64,000 nucleotides of DNA from Xenophilus sp. Marseille-Q4582 (GTDB taxonomy: Bacteria; Pseudomonadota; Gammaproteobacteria; Burkholderiales; Burkholderiaceae_C): the NCBI RefSeq assembly GCF_916700565.1, contig NZ_CAKAKO010000001.1:620001-684000 (forward strand), read 5' to 3'. The notes under the pieces were generated by a model that saw only the letters and a program-made list of their open reading frames with translations, had not been told where the DNA came from and searched no databases. Shown piece by piece: positions 15,828-25,064 of the stretch. Within the stretch, counting starts at the first letter, position 1, and each line of letters opens with the position of its first letter. A program made the translations under genes and the position numbers.

Positions 15828-17435
15828 ATGGCGCTCACGGCCCTTCTCTCCGTTTCCGACAAGACCGGCATCCTCGAATTCGCGCAGGCGCTGCATGGGC
15901 TGGGCGTGAAGCTTCTTTCGACCGGCGGCACCGCCAAGCTGCTGGCCGACGCCGGCCTGCCGGTGACCGAGGTGGCCGACCACACCGGCTTCCCCGAAAT
16001 GCTCGACGGCCGCGTGAAGACGCTGCATCCCAAGATCCACGGCGGCCTGCTGGCCCGCCGCGACCTGCCGGCGCACATGGCAGCGATCGAGCAGCACGGC
16101 ATCGCCACCATCGACCTGCTGGTGGTCAACCTCTACCCCTTCGAAGCGACGGTGGCCAAGGCCGGCTGCACGCTGGAAGACGCGATCGAGAACATCGACA
16201 TCGGCGGCCCGGCCATGGTGCGCAGCGCGGCCAAGAACTGGAAGGACGTGGCGGTGCTGACCGATGCCTCGCAGTACGCCGTCGCACTGGAAGAACTCAA
16301 GGCGAATGGCAGCATCAGCGCCAAGACCAAGTTCGGCTTCTCCGTGGCCGCTTTCAACCGCATCGCCGACTACGACGGCGCGATCAGCGACTTCCTGTCG
16401 GCCGTGGACTTCGACGCCAGCCAGGGCCAGAGCGCGCCCGTGCGCACGCTGTTCCCGGCGCAGAGCAACGGCCGCTTCGTCAAGCTGCAGGACCTGCGCT
16501 ACGGCGAGAACCCGCACCAGCAGGCCGCCTTCTACCGCGACCTGTACCCGGCGCCCGGTTCGCTGGTCAGTGCCAAGCAGCTGCAGGGCAAGGAGCTCTC
16601 GTACAACAACATCGCCGACGCCGACGCGGCCTGGGAATGCGTGAAGAGCTTTGATGCGCCCGCGTGCGTGATCGTCAAGCATGCCAACCCCTGCGGCGTG
16701 GCCATCGGCGAGGACGCGCTCCAGGCGTACAGCAAGGCCTTCCAGACCGACCCGACCTCGGCCTTCGGCGGCATCATCGCCTTCAACCGCCCGGTCGACC
16801 TGGCCGCGGCCGAGGCCGTGAACAAGCAGTTCGTCGAGGTGCTGATGGCGCCCGGCTACACGCCCGAGGCGCTGGCCGTGTTCCAGGCCACCAAGGCCAA
16901 GCAGAACGTGCGCATCCTGCAGATCGAACTGCCGCCGGGCGGCGACACCGACTGGGCCAACGGCCGCAACGCCATGGACGTCAAGCGCGTGGGCTCGGGC
17001 CTGCTGATCCAGACCGCCGACAACCACGAGCTGCAACTGGCCGACCTCAAGGTCGTGACGAAAAAGCAGCCCACGCCGGAGCAACTGCAGGACCTGCTGT
17101 TCGCCTGGAAGGTGGCCAAGTACGTGAAGAGCAACGCCATCGTTTTCTGCAAGGGCGGCATGACCCTGGGCGTGGGCGCGGGCCAGATGAGCCGCCTCGA
17201 TTCGGCGCGCATCGCCAGCATCAAGGCCGAACACGCCAAGCTCTCGCTGGCCGGCACGGCCGTGGCGAGCGACGCCTTCTTCCCCTTCCGTGATGGCCTG
17301 GACGTGGTGATCGACCACGGCGCGAGCTGCGTGATCCAGCCCGGCGGCTCGATGCGCGACCAGGAGGTGATCGACGCCGCCGACGAGCGCGGCGTGGCGA
17401 TGGTCTTCAGCGGCGTGCGCCACTTCCGCCATTGA
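15828..17435 (+). CDS. purH: Bifunctional AICAR formyltransferase / IMP cyclohydrolase PurH
   Basis: 535 residues from ATG 15828, close to the usual length. The N-terminal IMP cyclohydrolase has [38 protein letters not shown] (read in parts). The C-terminal AICAR transformylase has [42 protein letters not shown] and the C-terminal [10 protein letters not shown]. It catalyses the last two steps of IMP synthesis. In many relatives ruvC follows; here a short hydrophobic frame follows instead. Confidence 0.97.
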   Translation: MALTALLSVSDKTGILEFAQALHGLGVKLLSTGGTAKLLADAGLPVTEVADHTGFPEMLDGRVKTLHPKIHGGLLARRDLPAHMAAIEQHGIATIDLLVVNLYPFEATVAKAGCTLEDAIENIDIGGPAMVRSAAKNWKDVAVLTDASQYAVALEELKANGSISAKTKFGFSVAAFNRIADYDGAISDFLSAVDFDASQGQSAPVRTLFPAQSNGRFVKLQDLRYGENPHQQAAFYRDLYPAPGSLVSAKQLQGKELSYNNIADADAAWECVKSFDAPACVIVKHANPCGVAIGEDALQAYSKAFQTDPTSAFGGIIAFNRPVDLAAAEAVNKQFVEVLMAPGYTPEALAVFQATKAKQNVRILQIELPPGGDTDWANGRNAMDVKRVGSGLLIQTADNHELQLADLKVVTKKQPTPEQLQDLLFAWKVAKYVKSNAIVFCKGGMTLGVGAGQMSRLDSARIASIKAEHAKLSLAGTAVASDAFFPFRDGLDVVIDHGASCVIQPGGSMRDQEVIDAADERGVAMVFSGVRHFRH

Positions 17436-17905
17436 CCGGCTCGCCACCGCCACCGCGCCCTCCCGGTTTCGAGGATGACGCGGACACGCCCCGGCCGCGC
17501 TGGATGGGTGTGCTGCTGGCGGCCTGCGTGGCCCTGCTCATCGCGGGCCTGCTGATGACCTCGGTGTTCATCCTGCGCAACTACGCCGGGGGCGGCGCGG
17601 GCCCGGCCGCCGAGGCCCAGGCCGCGGACGCTGCCGCGCGCCCGCGGCCCCTTCCTCAGGCGACGCGCACGCGGCGCGGTGCGCGCAAGGCGCCGGCATC
17701 GTTGCTGGCTTCGGCATGCGGCAGGGCTTCGGCCAACGGGCGGTCGCCCTGCGCGTCGTGCACGCGCGTGGCCAGGCCCATGGCCTCCATGCGCGTGAGC
17801 AGGGGCAGCGGCGGCAGCTCTTCCACGTTGGCCATGCGCCGCACGTCCCACGTGCCGTCGGCGATCAGCCGCGCCGCGGCCACGGCCGGCACGCCGGCGG
17901 TGTAG
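17432..17905 (+). CDS. Putative small single-pass membrane protein overlapping purH stop
   Basis: A TTG at 17432 overlaps the purH stop. The frame begins Pro-rich ([14 protein letters not shown]), then has a convincing transmembrane stretch ([21 protein letters not shown], read in parts) and an Ala-rich tail. Its last 250 bases lie antisense to the convergent dehydrogenase, whose codon pattern dominates there, so only the first 75 residues look protein-like. Either the overlap is real or the gene has lost its natural stop. No family is recognised. Confidence 0.35.
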   Translation: MTGSPPPPRPPGFEDDADTPRPRWMGVLLAACVALLIAGLLMTSVFILRNYAGGGAGPAAEAQAADAAARPRPLPQATRTRRGARKAPASLLASACGRASANGRSPCASCTRVARPMASMRVSRGSGGSSSTLAMRRTSHVPSAISRAAATAGTPAV

Positions 17906-18963
17906 GAGATGGCCTGGCTGCCCACCTCGCGGTAGCACGCGGCGTGGTCGCACACGTTGTAGATGAACAGCTCGCGTGGCTGGCCGTCCTTCGTGCCGCG
18001 CACCTTGTCGCCGATGCAGGTGAGGCCCTGGTAGGTGGGCGCGAGCGAGGCCGGATCGGGCAGCAGCGCCTTGACCACGTGCAGCGGCACCACGGTCTGG
18101 CCGTCCTGCAGCCGCACGGGCTTTTCGGACAGCAGGCCCAGCTTGTTCAGCACCGTGAAGACGTTGATGTAGTGGTCGGAAAAGCCCATCCAGAAGCGGA
18201 TGTCGGGCACGTCGAGCAGGCTCGAGAGCGAATGCAGTTCGTCATGCCCCGTGAGGTAGGTGGTCTGCGTGCCCACGGCCGGCAGGTTCCAGTCCTGCCG
18301 CACCTCGAACATGCGGTTGGGCGTCCACTGCCGGTTCTGCCACGACCACACCGTGCCCGTGAATTCGCGGAAATTGATCTCCGGATCGAAGTTGGTCGCG
18401 AACCAGCGGCCGTGCGAGCCCGCGTTGGTGTCGATGATGTCGATGGCCTCGATGCGGTCGAAGAACAGGTCGCGGGCCAGGCGCGCATACGCATTGACCA
18501 CGCCCGGGTCGAAGCCGATCCCCAGCACCGCCGTCACGCCGGCCGCGGCGCATTCCTCGCGGCGCTTCCATTCGTGGTTGGCGTACCAGGGCGGCGTTTC
18601 GCAGACCTTGTCCGGGTCCTCGTGGATGGCGGTGTCGATGTAGGCCGCGCCGGTGGCGATGCAGGCCGAGAGCACGGCCATGTTGAGGAAGGACGAGCCG
18701 GCCTGGATCACGATGCGCGCGCCCGTGGCGCGGATCAGCGCGGCCGTGGCCTGCACGTCCCGCGCATCGAGCGCATGCGCCTGCAGCACGCCCGGCTGCT
18801 GCAGGCTGCCCTTCGCCCTCACCGACTCGACGACGGCCCGGCATTTGGGCACGGTGCGCGAGGCGATGTGGAGGTCGCCCAGCTGGGCGTTGTGCTGCGC
18901 GCATTTGTGCGCCACCACGTGGGCCACGCCGCCGGCGCCGATGATCAGGACATTCTTCTTCAT
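17656..18963 (-). CDS. Carboxynorspermidine/carboxyspermidine dehydrogenase (saccharopine dehydrogenase family)
   Basis: 435 residues from ATG 18963. The N-terminal Rossmann motif VLIIGAGGVAHVVAHKCAQ and the segments QAGSSFLNMAVLSACIATG and GIGFDPGVVNAYARLA place it in the LYS9-like carboxynorspermidine synthase branch. It condenses aspartate semialdehyde with diaminopropane or putrescine, giving carboxynorspermidine or carboxyspermidine. It directly follows nspC on the same strand (44 bases), the classical pairing, so it is the first enzyme of an alternative polyamine route. The substrate preference is not readable. Confidence 0.92.
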   Translation of the reverse strand: MKKNVLIIGAGGVAHVVAHKCAQHNAQLGDLHIASRTVPKCRAVVESVRAKGSLQQPGVLQAHALDARDVQATAALIRATGARIVIQAGSSFLNMAVLSACIATGAAYIDTAIHEDPDKVCETPPWYANHEWKRREECAAAGVTAVLGIGFDPGVVNAYARLARDLFFDRIEAIDIIDTNAGSHGRWFATNFDPEINFREFTGTVWSWQNRQWTPNRMFEVRQDWNLPAVGTQTTYLTGHDELHSLSSLLDVPDIRFWMGFSDHYINVFTVLNKLGLLSEKPVRLQDGQTVVPLHVVKALLPDPASLAPTYQGLTCIGDKVRGTKDGQPRELFIYNVCDHAACYREVGSQAISYTAGVPAVAAARLIADGTWDVRRMANVEELPPLPLLTRMEAMGLATRVHDAQGDRPLAEALPHAEASNDAGALRAPRRVRVA

Positions 18964-19007
18964 GCTTCGCTTCTCCTTTCTGGGGCAGAGGGTGAGGGGC
19001 GCGCGGT

Positions 19008-20165
19008 TCAGCCCAGGCTGTCCACGTAGTCCTGGTAGCCGAAGCGGCGCACCAGGCGCACCTGGCCGTCCAGCTCGCGCACGGCGATGGCGGGCATCGC
19101 CACGCCGTTGAACCAGTTCTTCTTGACCATCGTGTAGCCCGCGGCATCGCGCACCGACAGCCGGTCGCCCGGCACCAGGGCGCGCGCAAAGTCGTACTCG
19201 CCGAACACGTCGCCGGCCAGGCAGGTCTTGCCGCAGACCAGGGTGCGCTGCGGCGCGGCGCCGGCCGGCGCCGTCACGGGCGTGCCGATGACGGGTTCGT
19301 CGCGCACCAGGTCAATGCCGGCGGCCTGCAGGCGGTAGATCAGCAGGTCCGGCATGTGCGATTCGGTGGCGGCATCCACCACCGCCAGCGCCTTGCCGTT
19401 GTGCAGCGTGTCCAGCACCGTCACTTCCAGCGTGGCGCTGTGCTGCGCCAGGGCCTCGCCGGGCTCCAGGTAGACCTGCACGCCGTGGCGCTCCGAGAAG
19501 GCGCGCAGCCGCGCGGCCAGGGCCTGCAGCGGGTAGCCGGGCGCGGTGAAATGGATGCCGCCGCCCAGGCTGACCCAGTCCACGCGCGCCAGCAGCGGCG
19601 CGAAGCGCTCCTCCACCTGGCCAAGCAGCGCATCGAAGCGCGCGAAGTCGCGGTTCTCGCAGTTGTTGTGGATCATGAAGCCGTCGAGCCGGTCCATCAC
19701 GCTTTCCACGCGCGCCAGGTCCCACTCGCCCAGGCGGCTGAAGGGGCGCGCGGGATCGGCGAGGTCGTAGCCGGCCGCGCTCACCTGCGGGTTCAGGCGC
19801 AGGCCGCGCGGGATGGCGGCCGCGTGGTGGCCCAGCCGCTGCAGCTGCGAGGCGGAATTGAAGATGATCTTGTCGGCATGCGCCACCGCGTCGGCCATCT
19901 CGTGCTCGGACCAGGCCACGCTGTAGGCGTGCGTTTCGCCGCCGAACTTCTGCCGGCCCAGCTGAAGCTCGAACAGGGAGGAGGACGTGGTGCCGTCGAG
20001 GTAGTCGCGCATCAGGTCGAACACGGGCCAGGTGGCGAAGCACTTGAGCGCCAGCAGGATGCGGGCGCCGGAAAGCTCGCGCAGGCGGGCCGCCTGTTCC
20101 AGGTTGCGGCGCAGCGCGGCCTTGTCGATCAGGTAGTAGGGCGTCTGAAGGGCGGTCGGGGTCAT
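19008..20165 (-). CDS. nspC: Carboxynorspermidine/carboxyspermidine decarboxylase NspC
   Basis: 385 residues from ATG 20165. A PLP-dependent alanine-racemase-fold decarboxylase: TPYYLIDKAALRRNLE, LLALKCFATWPVF (PLP lysine in ALKCF), HNNCENRDFARFD, LGGGIHFTAPGYP, YLEPGEA, VCGKTCLAGDVFGEYDF and KKNWFNG. It decarboxylates carboxynorspermidine or carboxyspermidine to the triamine, the second step after the adjacent dehydrogenase. Confidence 0.95.
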   Translation of the reverse strand: MTPTALQTPYYLIDKAALRRNLEQAARLRELSGARILLALKCFATWPVFDLMRDYLDGTTSSSLFELQLGRQKFGGETHAYSVAWSEHEMADAVAHADKIIFNSASQLQRLGHHAAAIPRGLRLNPQVSAAGYDLADPARPFSRLGEWDLARVESVMDRLDGFMIHNNCENRDFARFDALLGQVEERFAPLLARVDWVSLGGGIHFTAPGYPLQALAARLRAFSERHGVQVYLEPGEALAQHSATLEVTVLDTLHNGKALAVVDAATESHMPDLLIYRLQAAGIDLVRDEPVIGTPVTAPAGAAPQRTLVCGKTCLAGDVFGEYDFARALVPGDRLSVRDAAGYTMVKKNWFNGVAMPAIAVRELDGQVRLVRRFGYQDYVDSLG

Positions 20166-20339
20166 GCGGAAGAAAGCGGAGGAAGCGGCCCGGCCCGGCG
20201 CGGCCGGGGCCGCAGGGGAAAGGCAGGCAGGTCGCGTGGCCGGAAGGCCGGTGCTGGAAGGCGCAGCGCGGCAGTGCGCGTGCGTGCGTACGACGAAGGG
20301 CTGCTGAGCCCGCGCGCGCCGAAGGCGGCGGCTACGGAC

Positions 20340-20693
20340 TCAGGCCGGTGTTCGGCTCTGGCAGACCTGGTCCTGCATCGGATGCCGGTGCAGGCGCGTG
20401 GCCGCGGGCCGATGGGCCGGGCGCTGGAGGTTCGTGCGCACGGGCGCGCGGGTCGTCGTCGAGGGGCGCGCATGCGTGCGCGCCGCCGTGGACTTGCGCG
20501 CAGGCGCGGGCGCCGTGGACTTGCACGCAGGCGCGCGCGCCGTGGACTTGCACGCATGCGCGCGCGCTCTGGACTTGCGCGCATGCGCGCGCAAGGGCCA
20601 CCGCAGCGGGTGGCCCGGGTGATGTTCTTCCTCTTGGGAGGTGTTCAGCGCAACTGAGACGATCCCCAATTGGAAGAGGGCGTCGGTGTTCAT
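20340..20693 (-). CDS. Small repeat-containing hypothetical protein upstream of nspC
   Basis: 117 residues. The start ATG 20693 is preceded by a strong GGGGAGGA at good spacing, which argues for translation. The first 24 residues (MNTDALFQLGIVSVALN then TSQEEEH) look like a conserved leader. The rest is basic and low-complexity, built on nine-residue units such as RAHACKSTA, RAPACKSTA and PAPARKSTA encoded by a 27-bp tandem repeat. No domain is recognised. It lies 174 bases upstream of nspC in the same direction, so a leader-peptide role for the polyamine genes is conceivable but untested. Confidence 0.55.
   Translation of the reverse strand: MNTDALFQLGIVSVALNTSQEEEHHPGHPLRWPLRAHARKSRARAHACKSTARAPACKSTAPAPARKSTAARTHARPSTTTRAPVRTNLQRPAHRPAATRLHRHPMQDQVCQSRTPA
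20486..20593. repeat. 27-bp tandem repeat, about four units
   Basis: Units start at 20486, 20513, 20540 and 20567 with the core CGTGGACTTGC and an alternating GC tail. The units differ by a few bases. The repeat stays in frame within the small minus-strand gene 20340-20693, encoding a nine-residue unit (x-A-x-A-C/R-K-S-T-A), so copy-number change would keep the frame. Confidence 0.85.
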
Positions 20694-20856
20694 GGCGTCC
20701 TCCCCAACCAGCAGATGGAAAGGCCCGCGCGGTGGCGGGCCCAGAACTGGCGATCCTACCGCATGCCCCGCCCGCCCGCGAAGGGCGTAGGGGACGAAAG
20801 GATGGCCGCCAGCGGCGGTGCGCGCCGCAGCCGGCCCCGCCGCATGCCGCGCGCGG

Positions 20857-22143
20857 TCAGCCCAGCGTGCGGAAAGCCTCGCGTGCCGCCGCCACCGTGG
20901 CCGCGATGTCCTCGTCGGTGTGGGCCGCGCTCACGAAGCCGGCTTCGTACAGCGCCGGGGCGATGTAGACGCCGCGGTCCAGCAGGCCATGGAAGAGGGC
21001 GTTGAACTTCGCGCTGTCGCTCTTCATCACGGCGCCGTAGTTGCGCGGCAGCTCGGGCAGCAGGAAAAAGCCGAACATCCCGCCTTCGCTTTCGGTGCAG
21101 AAGGGCACGCCGGCCTCGTCGGCCGCGGCCTGCAGGCCTTGCACCAGCGACTGGGTCTTGGCACCCAGCGCTTCGTAGAAGCCGGGCCTGGCGATCTCCT
21201 TGAGCGTGGCCAGCCCGCAGGCCGTGGCCACGGGGTTGCCCGACAGCGTACCGGCTTGGTAGACCGGGCCCACGGGGGCCATCTGCTCCATGATCGCGCG
21301 CGGGCCGCCGAAGGCCGCCAGCGGCATGCCGCCGCCGATCACCTTGCCCAGCACCGTGATGTCGGGCGTGATGCCCAGCACGCCCTGCGCGCCGCCGAGC
21401 CCCACGCGAAAGCCCGTCATCACCTCGTCCACGATCAGCAGCGCGCCATGCTGCGTGCACAGCTCGCGGCAGCGCCGCGCGAACTCGGGCGTGGCGCGCA
21501 CGAAGTTCATGTTGCCGGCGATGGCTTCGATGATCAGGCCCGCGATGTCGGCGCCGTGCAGCGAGAACGCTTCTTCGAGCTGCGCGACGTTGTTGAACTC
21601 CAGCACCAGCGTGTGCTGCACCACCTCTTCGGGCACGCCGGCCGAGGTGCTCTGGCCGAAGGTGGCCAGGCCCGAGCCGGCCTTGACCAGCAGCGCGTCC
21701 GCATGGCCGTGGTAGCAGCCTTCGAACTTGATGATGCGCTTGCGGCCCGTCGCGCCGCGCGCCAGGCGGATGGCGCTCATGCCAGCTTCGGTGCCGGAAC
21801 TGACCAGCCGCACCATCTCCATCGAAGGCATCAGCGCGAGGATGGCCTCGGCCAGCTCGATCTCGCGCTCGGTCGGCGCGCCGAAGGACAGGCCCTCGGT
21901 CACGGCGCGCTGCACGGCCTCGATCACGGCCGGGTGGCCGTGGCCCAGGATCATCGGCCCCCAGGAGCCGATGTAGTCGATGTAGCGCGCACCGGCCGCG
22001 TCCCACATGTAGGCGCCCTGGGCGCGGGCGATGAAGCGCGGCGTGCCGCCCACGGCCTTGAAGGCCCGCACGGGCGAGTTGACGCCGCCGGGAATCACGG
22101 CGCGGGCGCGTTCGAAAAGTTGTGTGTTGGTGTCGGTGGTCAT
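20857..22143 (-). CDS. hemL: Glutamate-1-semialdehyde 2,1-aminomutase HemL
   Basis: 428 residues from ATG 22143, the standard size. HemL converts glutamate-1-semialdehyde to 5-aminolevulinate for haem synthesis with PLP. Motifs: [71 protein letters not shown] and the PLP lysine in [10 protein letters not shown]. The gene follows the thiD-like gene by 81 bases on the same strand. Confidence 0.97.
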   Translation of the reverse strand: MTTDTNTQLFERARAVIPGGVNSPVRAFKAVGGTPRFIARAQGAYMWDAAGARYIDYIGSWGPMILGHGHPAVIEAVQRAVTEGLSFGAPTEREIELAEAILALMPSMEMVRLVSSGTEAGMSAIRLARGATGRKRIIKFEGCYHGHADALLVKAGSGLATFGQSTSAGVPEEVVQHTLVLEFNNVAQLEEAFSLHGADIAGLIIEAIAGNMNFVRATPEFARRCRELCTQHGALLIVDEVMTGFRVGLGGAQGVLGITPDITVLGKVIGGGMPLAAFGGPRAIMEQMAPVGPVYQAGTLSGNPVATACGLATLKEIARPGFYEALGAKTQSLVQGLQAAADEAGVPFCTESEGGMFGFFLLPELPRNYGAVMKSDSAKFNALFHGLLDRGVYIAPALYEAGFVSAAHTDEDIAATVAAAREAFRTLG

Positions 22144-22224
22144 GTCAGTGTGCGATGGCGCTGCAGGCAATCTCTGGGCCGGCGAGCGCAGCGAAGCCTC
22201 CCGGGGGTGCTTCATCTGGTGTCT

Positions 22225-23196
22225 CTAGTGTCGGGTGTCGTGGGCAGGCAGCGCGAAGTCGGGCGGGGCGTCGCCGGCTTCCTCGCCACCCTCCTCGGGG
22301 TCGGGCTGGGCCCAGAACAGGCGGTCGGGCAGCACGTGGCCCATGCCGGGGCGAAAGCCCTCGTCCAGGCAGCGGTCCATGTAGGCCAGCGCTTCGCTGG
22401 CGGCCGCATTCAGTTCGGTGCCGGTGGCCAGCAGGGCGGACAGGGCGGCCGACAGCGTTTCGCCGGCGCCGCTGAAGATGGCCTCCAGCCGCTCGTACTT
22501 CTCGGTCACCAGCACCGCGCTGGGCGAGGCCAGCACGTTCTCGATGAAGGGATCGGGCCGCACGATGCCCGTCACCAGGGTGTAGGGCACGCCGTGTTCG
22601 CCGGCGGCGCGCGCGATGTCGCGTGCCGAGGGCGGCCGGTCGCCGGACCAGTCGGGCAGCAGCCAGCGCCAGAGCGTGCTGTGGTTGCCCACCAGCACGG
22701 TGGTCTGCGGCAGCAGCAGGTCGCGGAAGGCGTCCAGGTAGCTTTCGATCGCGTCGTCTTCCCACCACGCCAGGTGCGGCATGTAGGCGACCAGCGGCAC
22801 GTCCGCGTAATCCGAGGCGATCTCGGCCACCCGGCCCAGGTTGTCGGGGCTGCCCACGAAGCCGACCTTGATGATCTGCACCGTCACGTCCTCCAGGATG
22901 GCACGGGCCTGCTCGGCCACATGCTCCTCGTCGAAGGCGAAATGGTCGAAGATCTGCGCGGTGTCGCGCGCATAGGCGCCCGTCACCACGCCCAGCATGT
23001 GAGCGCCCACCGACCCGATGGCCAGGGCGTCGCCGCTGAGCCCGCCGGCACCGCTCGGATCGCTGGCGTTGAACACCAGGACACAGGCCGGCTGCGCGCC
23101 GTCGTCGGCCGTCTGTGCGCCCTCGTCGGACGCGCCGGGGGCGCCGTTAACATCGCCCTCCGATGCGTCCTGCGGCGGTAGTAAGCGCGTATTCAT
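22225..23196 (-). CDS. thiD: Hydroxymethylpyrimidine/phosphomethylpyrimidine kinase (ThiD family)
   Basis: 323 residues from ATG 23196. After an acidic 37-residue N-terminal extension the ribokinase-like core begins with VLVFNASDPSGAGGLSGDALAI, close to the ThiD start, and includes ADVPLVAYMPHLAWWED and the ATP/anion-hole region FSGAGETLSAALSALLATG. ThiD phosphorylates HMP and HMP-P for thiamine synthesis. This betaproteobacterial form is divergent from E. coli ThiD (for example FN-ASD rather than IAGSDSGG), so substrate is less certain than family. It is divergent from the rubredoxin gene. Confidence 0.85.
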   Translation of the reverse strand: MNTRLLPPQDASEGDVNGAPGASDEGAQTADDGAQPACVLVFNASDPSGAGGLSGDALAIGSVGAHMLGVVTGAYARDTAQIFDHFAFDEEHVAEQARAILEDVTVQIIKVGFVGSPDNLGRVAEIASDYADVPLVAYMPHLAWWEDDAIESYLDAFRDLLLPQTTVLVGNHSTLWRWLLPDWSGDRPPSARDIARAAGEHGVPYTLVTGIVRPDPFIENVLASPSAVLVTEKYERLEAIFSGAGETLSAALSALLATGTELNAAASEALAYMDRCLDEGFRPGMGHVLPDRLFWAQPDPEEGGEEAGDAPPDFALPAHDTRH

Positions 23197-23306
23197 GACG
23201 GGCTCCGAGCGCTCGCAAGGTGGCGGATTCGCGACGCCGACCCCGCTGAGGGTGGAGACGTCTAGATACAATCGTTGCATTCTATGTACAAGGCTCGTAA
23301 GCTGCG

Positions 23307-23477
23307 ATGAACACCAAAACCTGGATGTGCCTGATCTGCGGGTGGATCTACGACGAGGCGGCGGGGGTGCCTGAGGATGGTATTGCCCCCGGCACGGCCT
23401 GGGAGCAAGTGCCCATGAACTGGACCTGCCCCGAGTGTGGCGCGCGCAAGGAAGATTTCGAGATGGTCGAGATCTGA
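23307..23477 (+). CDS. Rubredoxin
   Basis: 56 residues from ATG 23307. Both iron-binding knuckles are present, CLICGWIYDEAAG and CPECGARKEDF, with the typical GIAPGTAWEQVP and DFEMVEI end. It is a one-electron carrier with a single Fe(Cys)4 centre; the redox partner is not in the window. TACAAT at 23267-23272 is a candidate -10 box. It sits between the divergent thiD and the pilG operon, an arrangement often seen in this group. Confidence 0.97.
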   Translation: MNTKTWMCLICGWIYDEAAGVPEDGIAPGTAWEQVPMNWTCPECGARKEDFEMVEI

Positions 23478-23560
23478 GGCCCCACAGGCTGCAGGCTCGC
23501 CGGGCATGTCATGGTGACATGGCCTGGCCGGGTTTTGGCGCGAATGAGGAGTGTGTGCCC

Positions 23561-23959
23561 ATGAGCACGAACGGTTCGGGTTTCAAGGTGCTGGTCATCG
23601 ACGACAGCAACACGATTCGGCGCAGCGCCGAGATCTTCCTCAAGCAGGGCGGGCACGAAGTGCTGCTCGCTGAAGACGGCTACGACGCGCTGTCCAAGGT
23701 CAACGACCACAAGCCGCAGCTCATTTTCTGCGACATCCTGATGCCGCGCCTGGACGGCTACCAGACCTGCGCCATCATCAAGCGCAACGCCCATTTCACC
23801 CACGTGCCGGTGGTCATGCTCTCGTCCAAGGACGGCGTGTTCGACAAGGCGCGCGGCCGCATGGTCGGCTCGCAGGACTACCTGACCAAACCCTTCACCA
23901 AGGAACAGCTGCTGCAGGCCGTGCAGCAGTTCGGCGCCGCCAGCCAGGCGGCCGCCTGA
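23561..23959 (+). CDS. pilG: PilG, twitching-motility response regulator
   Basis: 132 residues from ATG 23561 with GAGGAG upstream. A single CheY-like receiver: KVLVIDDSNTIRRSAEIFLKQGG, FCDILMPRLDGY (phospho-acceptor Asp), VMLSSKDG and YLTKPFTKEQLL. It is the first gene of the Pil/Chp chemosensory operon, which steers type IV pilus extension and cAMP-linked surface sensing in pseudomonads. Confidence 0.95.
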   Translation: MSTNGSGFKVLVIDDSNTIRRSAEIFLKQGGHEVLLAEDGYDALSKVNDHKPQLIFCDILMPRLDGYQTCAIIKRNAHFTHVPVVMLSSKDGVFDKARGRMVGSQDYLTKPFTKEQLLQAVQQFGAASQAAA

Positions 23960-23971
23960 TAAGGAAAGACG

Positions 23972-24337
23972 ATGCCCATCCAGAAAATCCTCGTTGTGGA
24001 CGACTCGAAGACCGAGTTGATGTTTCTGTCCGAGCTGCTGCAGAAGAACGGCTTCGCCGTGCGCACCGCCGAGAACGCGGATGACGCCATGAGCAAGCTC
24101 GAGGCGGACAAGCCGGACCTGATCCTCATGGACGTGGTCATGCCGGGCCAGAACGGTTTCCAGCTCACCCGGGCGCTGGCGCGCAACCCGCAGTTCGCGC
24201 AGGTGCCCGTGATCCTGTGCACCAGCAAGAACCAGGAAACCGACCGCGTCTGGGGCATGCGCCAGGGCGCGCGCGACTACATCGTCAAGCCGGTGCAGGC
24301 CGCCGAACTGCTGGCCAAGATCCAGGCGCTGGCATGA
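23972..24337 (+). CDS. pilH: PilH, twitching-motility response regulator
   Basis: 121 residues, 12 bases after pilG. Receiver motifs: KILVVDDSKTELMFLSELLQ, LILMDVVMPGQNGFQ, VILCTSKNQETDRVWGMRQGA and YIVKPVQ. In the known Pil/Chp system PilH accompanies PilG and is associated with pilus retraction or acts as a phosphate sink for the PilL/ChpA kinase. Confidence 0.95.
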   Translation: MPIQKILVVDDSKTELMFLSELLQKNGFAVRTAENADDAMSKLEADKPDLILMDVVMPGQNGFQLTRALARNPQFAQVPVILCTSKNQETDRVWGMRQGARDYIVKPVQAAELLAKIQALA

Positions 24338-24342
24338 GCACA

Positions 24343-24390
24343 CCCCCCGAGCCGCTTCGCGGCTCCCCCGCCGCCTGCGGGCGGGGGGCG
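24343..24390. repeat. GC-rich double-hairpin intergenic element
   Basis: Between pilH and pilI lies GAGCCGC-TTC-GCGGCTC (24349-24365), immediately followed by a second stem CCCCCGCC/GGCGGGGG (24365-24387). The composition resembles dispersed CCCCCGAGCCGC-type intergenic repeats I associate with Comamonadaceae genomes. That it is repeated elsewhere is from memory, not from this window. Confidence 0.5.
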
Positions 24391-24496
24391 CACCCGGCGG
24401 CCCGGCGCAGCTCCTTGCCCGGCGGCCTTGAGAAAAAAGCCGCACGGGCGGGCGCGCGCGTGACGCCCGCTGCAAGCGGCCCCACGGAAAGCTGAC

Positions 24497-25033
24497 ATGG
24501 CCCGCGAAGCCCTCCGAGAGTTCCAGGCCCGGCTGGCGAGCCGCCTGCAGTCCGCGCACGCCACCAACGTCGCCGCCTGGCTGGCCGTGGAGGCCGGCAG
24601 CGGCCGCTACCTCTTCCCGCTCGGCCAGGCGGGCGAGATCTTCCCCTGGACGGCGCCCACCCCGGTGCCCTACACGCAACCCTGGTTCTTGGGCGTGGCC
24701 AACCTGCGCGGTGGCCTGTGGGGGGTGGCCCAGCTGTCCGCCTTCCTGGGCGAGCCGCCTTCGCGCCCGCCGGCCGGCCCGATGGCCGACGCCGCGCGCG
24801 AGCAGGCCCGGCTGGTGGCCTTCAACGACGTGCTGGAAGTCAATTGCGCGCTGGTCGTCGACCGGCTCGTGGGCTTGCGCGGCGTGGAGGCCTTCGCCAC
24901 CTCGCAGGCGCCGGCCGAGGGGGCGCCACCCTGGCTGGGCGCCACCTACCGCACGGCGCAGGGCGAAAGCTGGCAGGAGCTGAACCTGCAGGTGCTGGCC
25001 GGCCAGCCCGAGTTTCTGAGCATCGGCGCCTGA
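24497..25033 (+). CDS. pilI: PilI, CheW-like coupling protein
   Basis: 178 residues from ATG 24497. CheW fold cues: YLFPLGQAGEIFPW, PWFLGVANLRGGLWGVAQLSAFLG, NCALVVDRLVGLRGVEAF. It couples the PilJ receptor to the PilL kinase. It is separated from pilH by 159 bases containing a double hairpin and from pilJ by 31 bases. Confidence 0.93.
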   Translation: MAREALREFQARLASRLQSAHATNVAAWLAVEAGSGRYLFPLGQAGEIFPWTAPTPVPYTQPWFLGVANLRGGLWGVAQLSAFLGEPPSRPPAGPMADAAREQARLVAFNDVLEVNCALVVDRLVGLRGVEAFATSQAPAEGAPPWLGATYRTAQGESWQELNLQVLAGQPEFLSIGA

Positions 25034-25064
25034 GCGGCGCCCGTCACCACAACAAGGACCGACC

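Noticed and set aside
20486-20593. CRISPR array
   Set aside because: The 27-bp units are contiguous with no spacers and no cas genes nearby; it is a coding tandem repeat.
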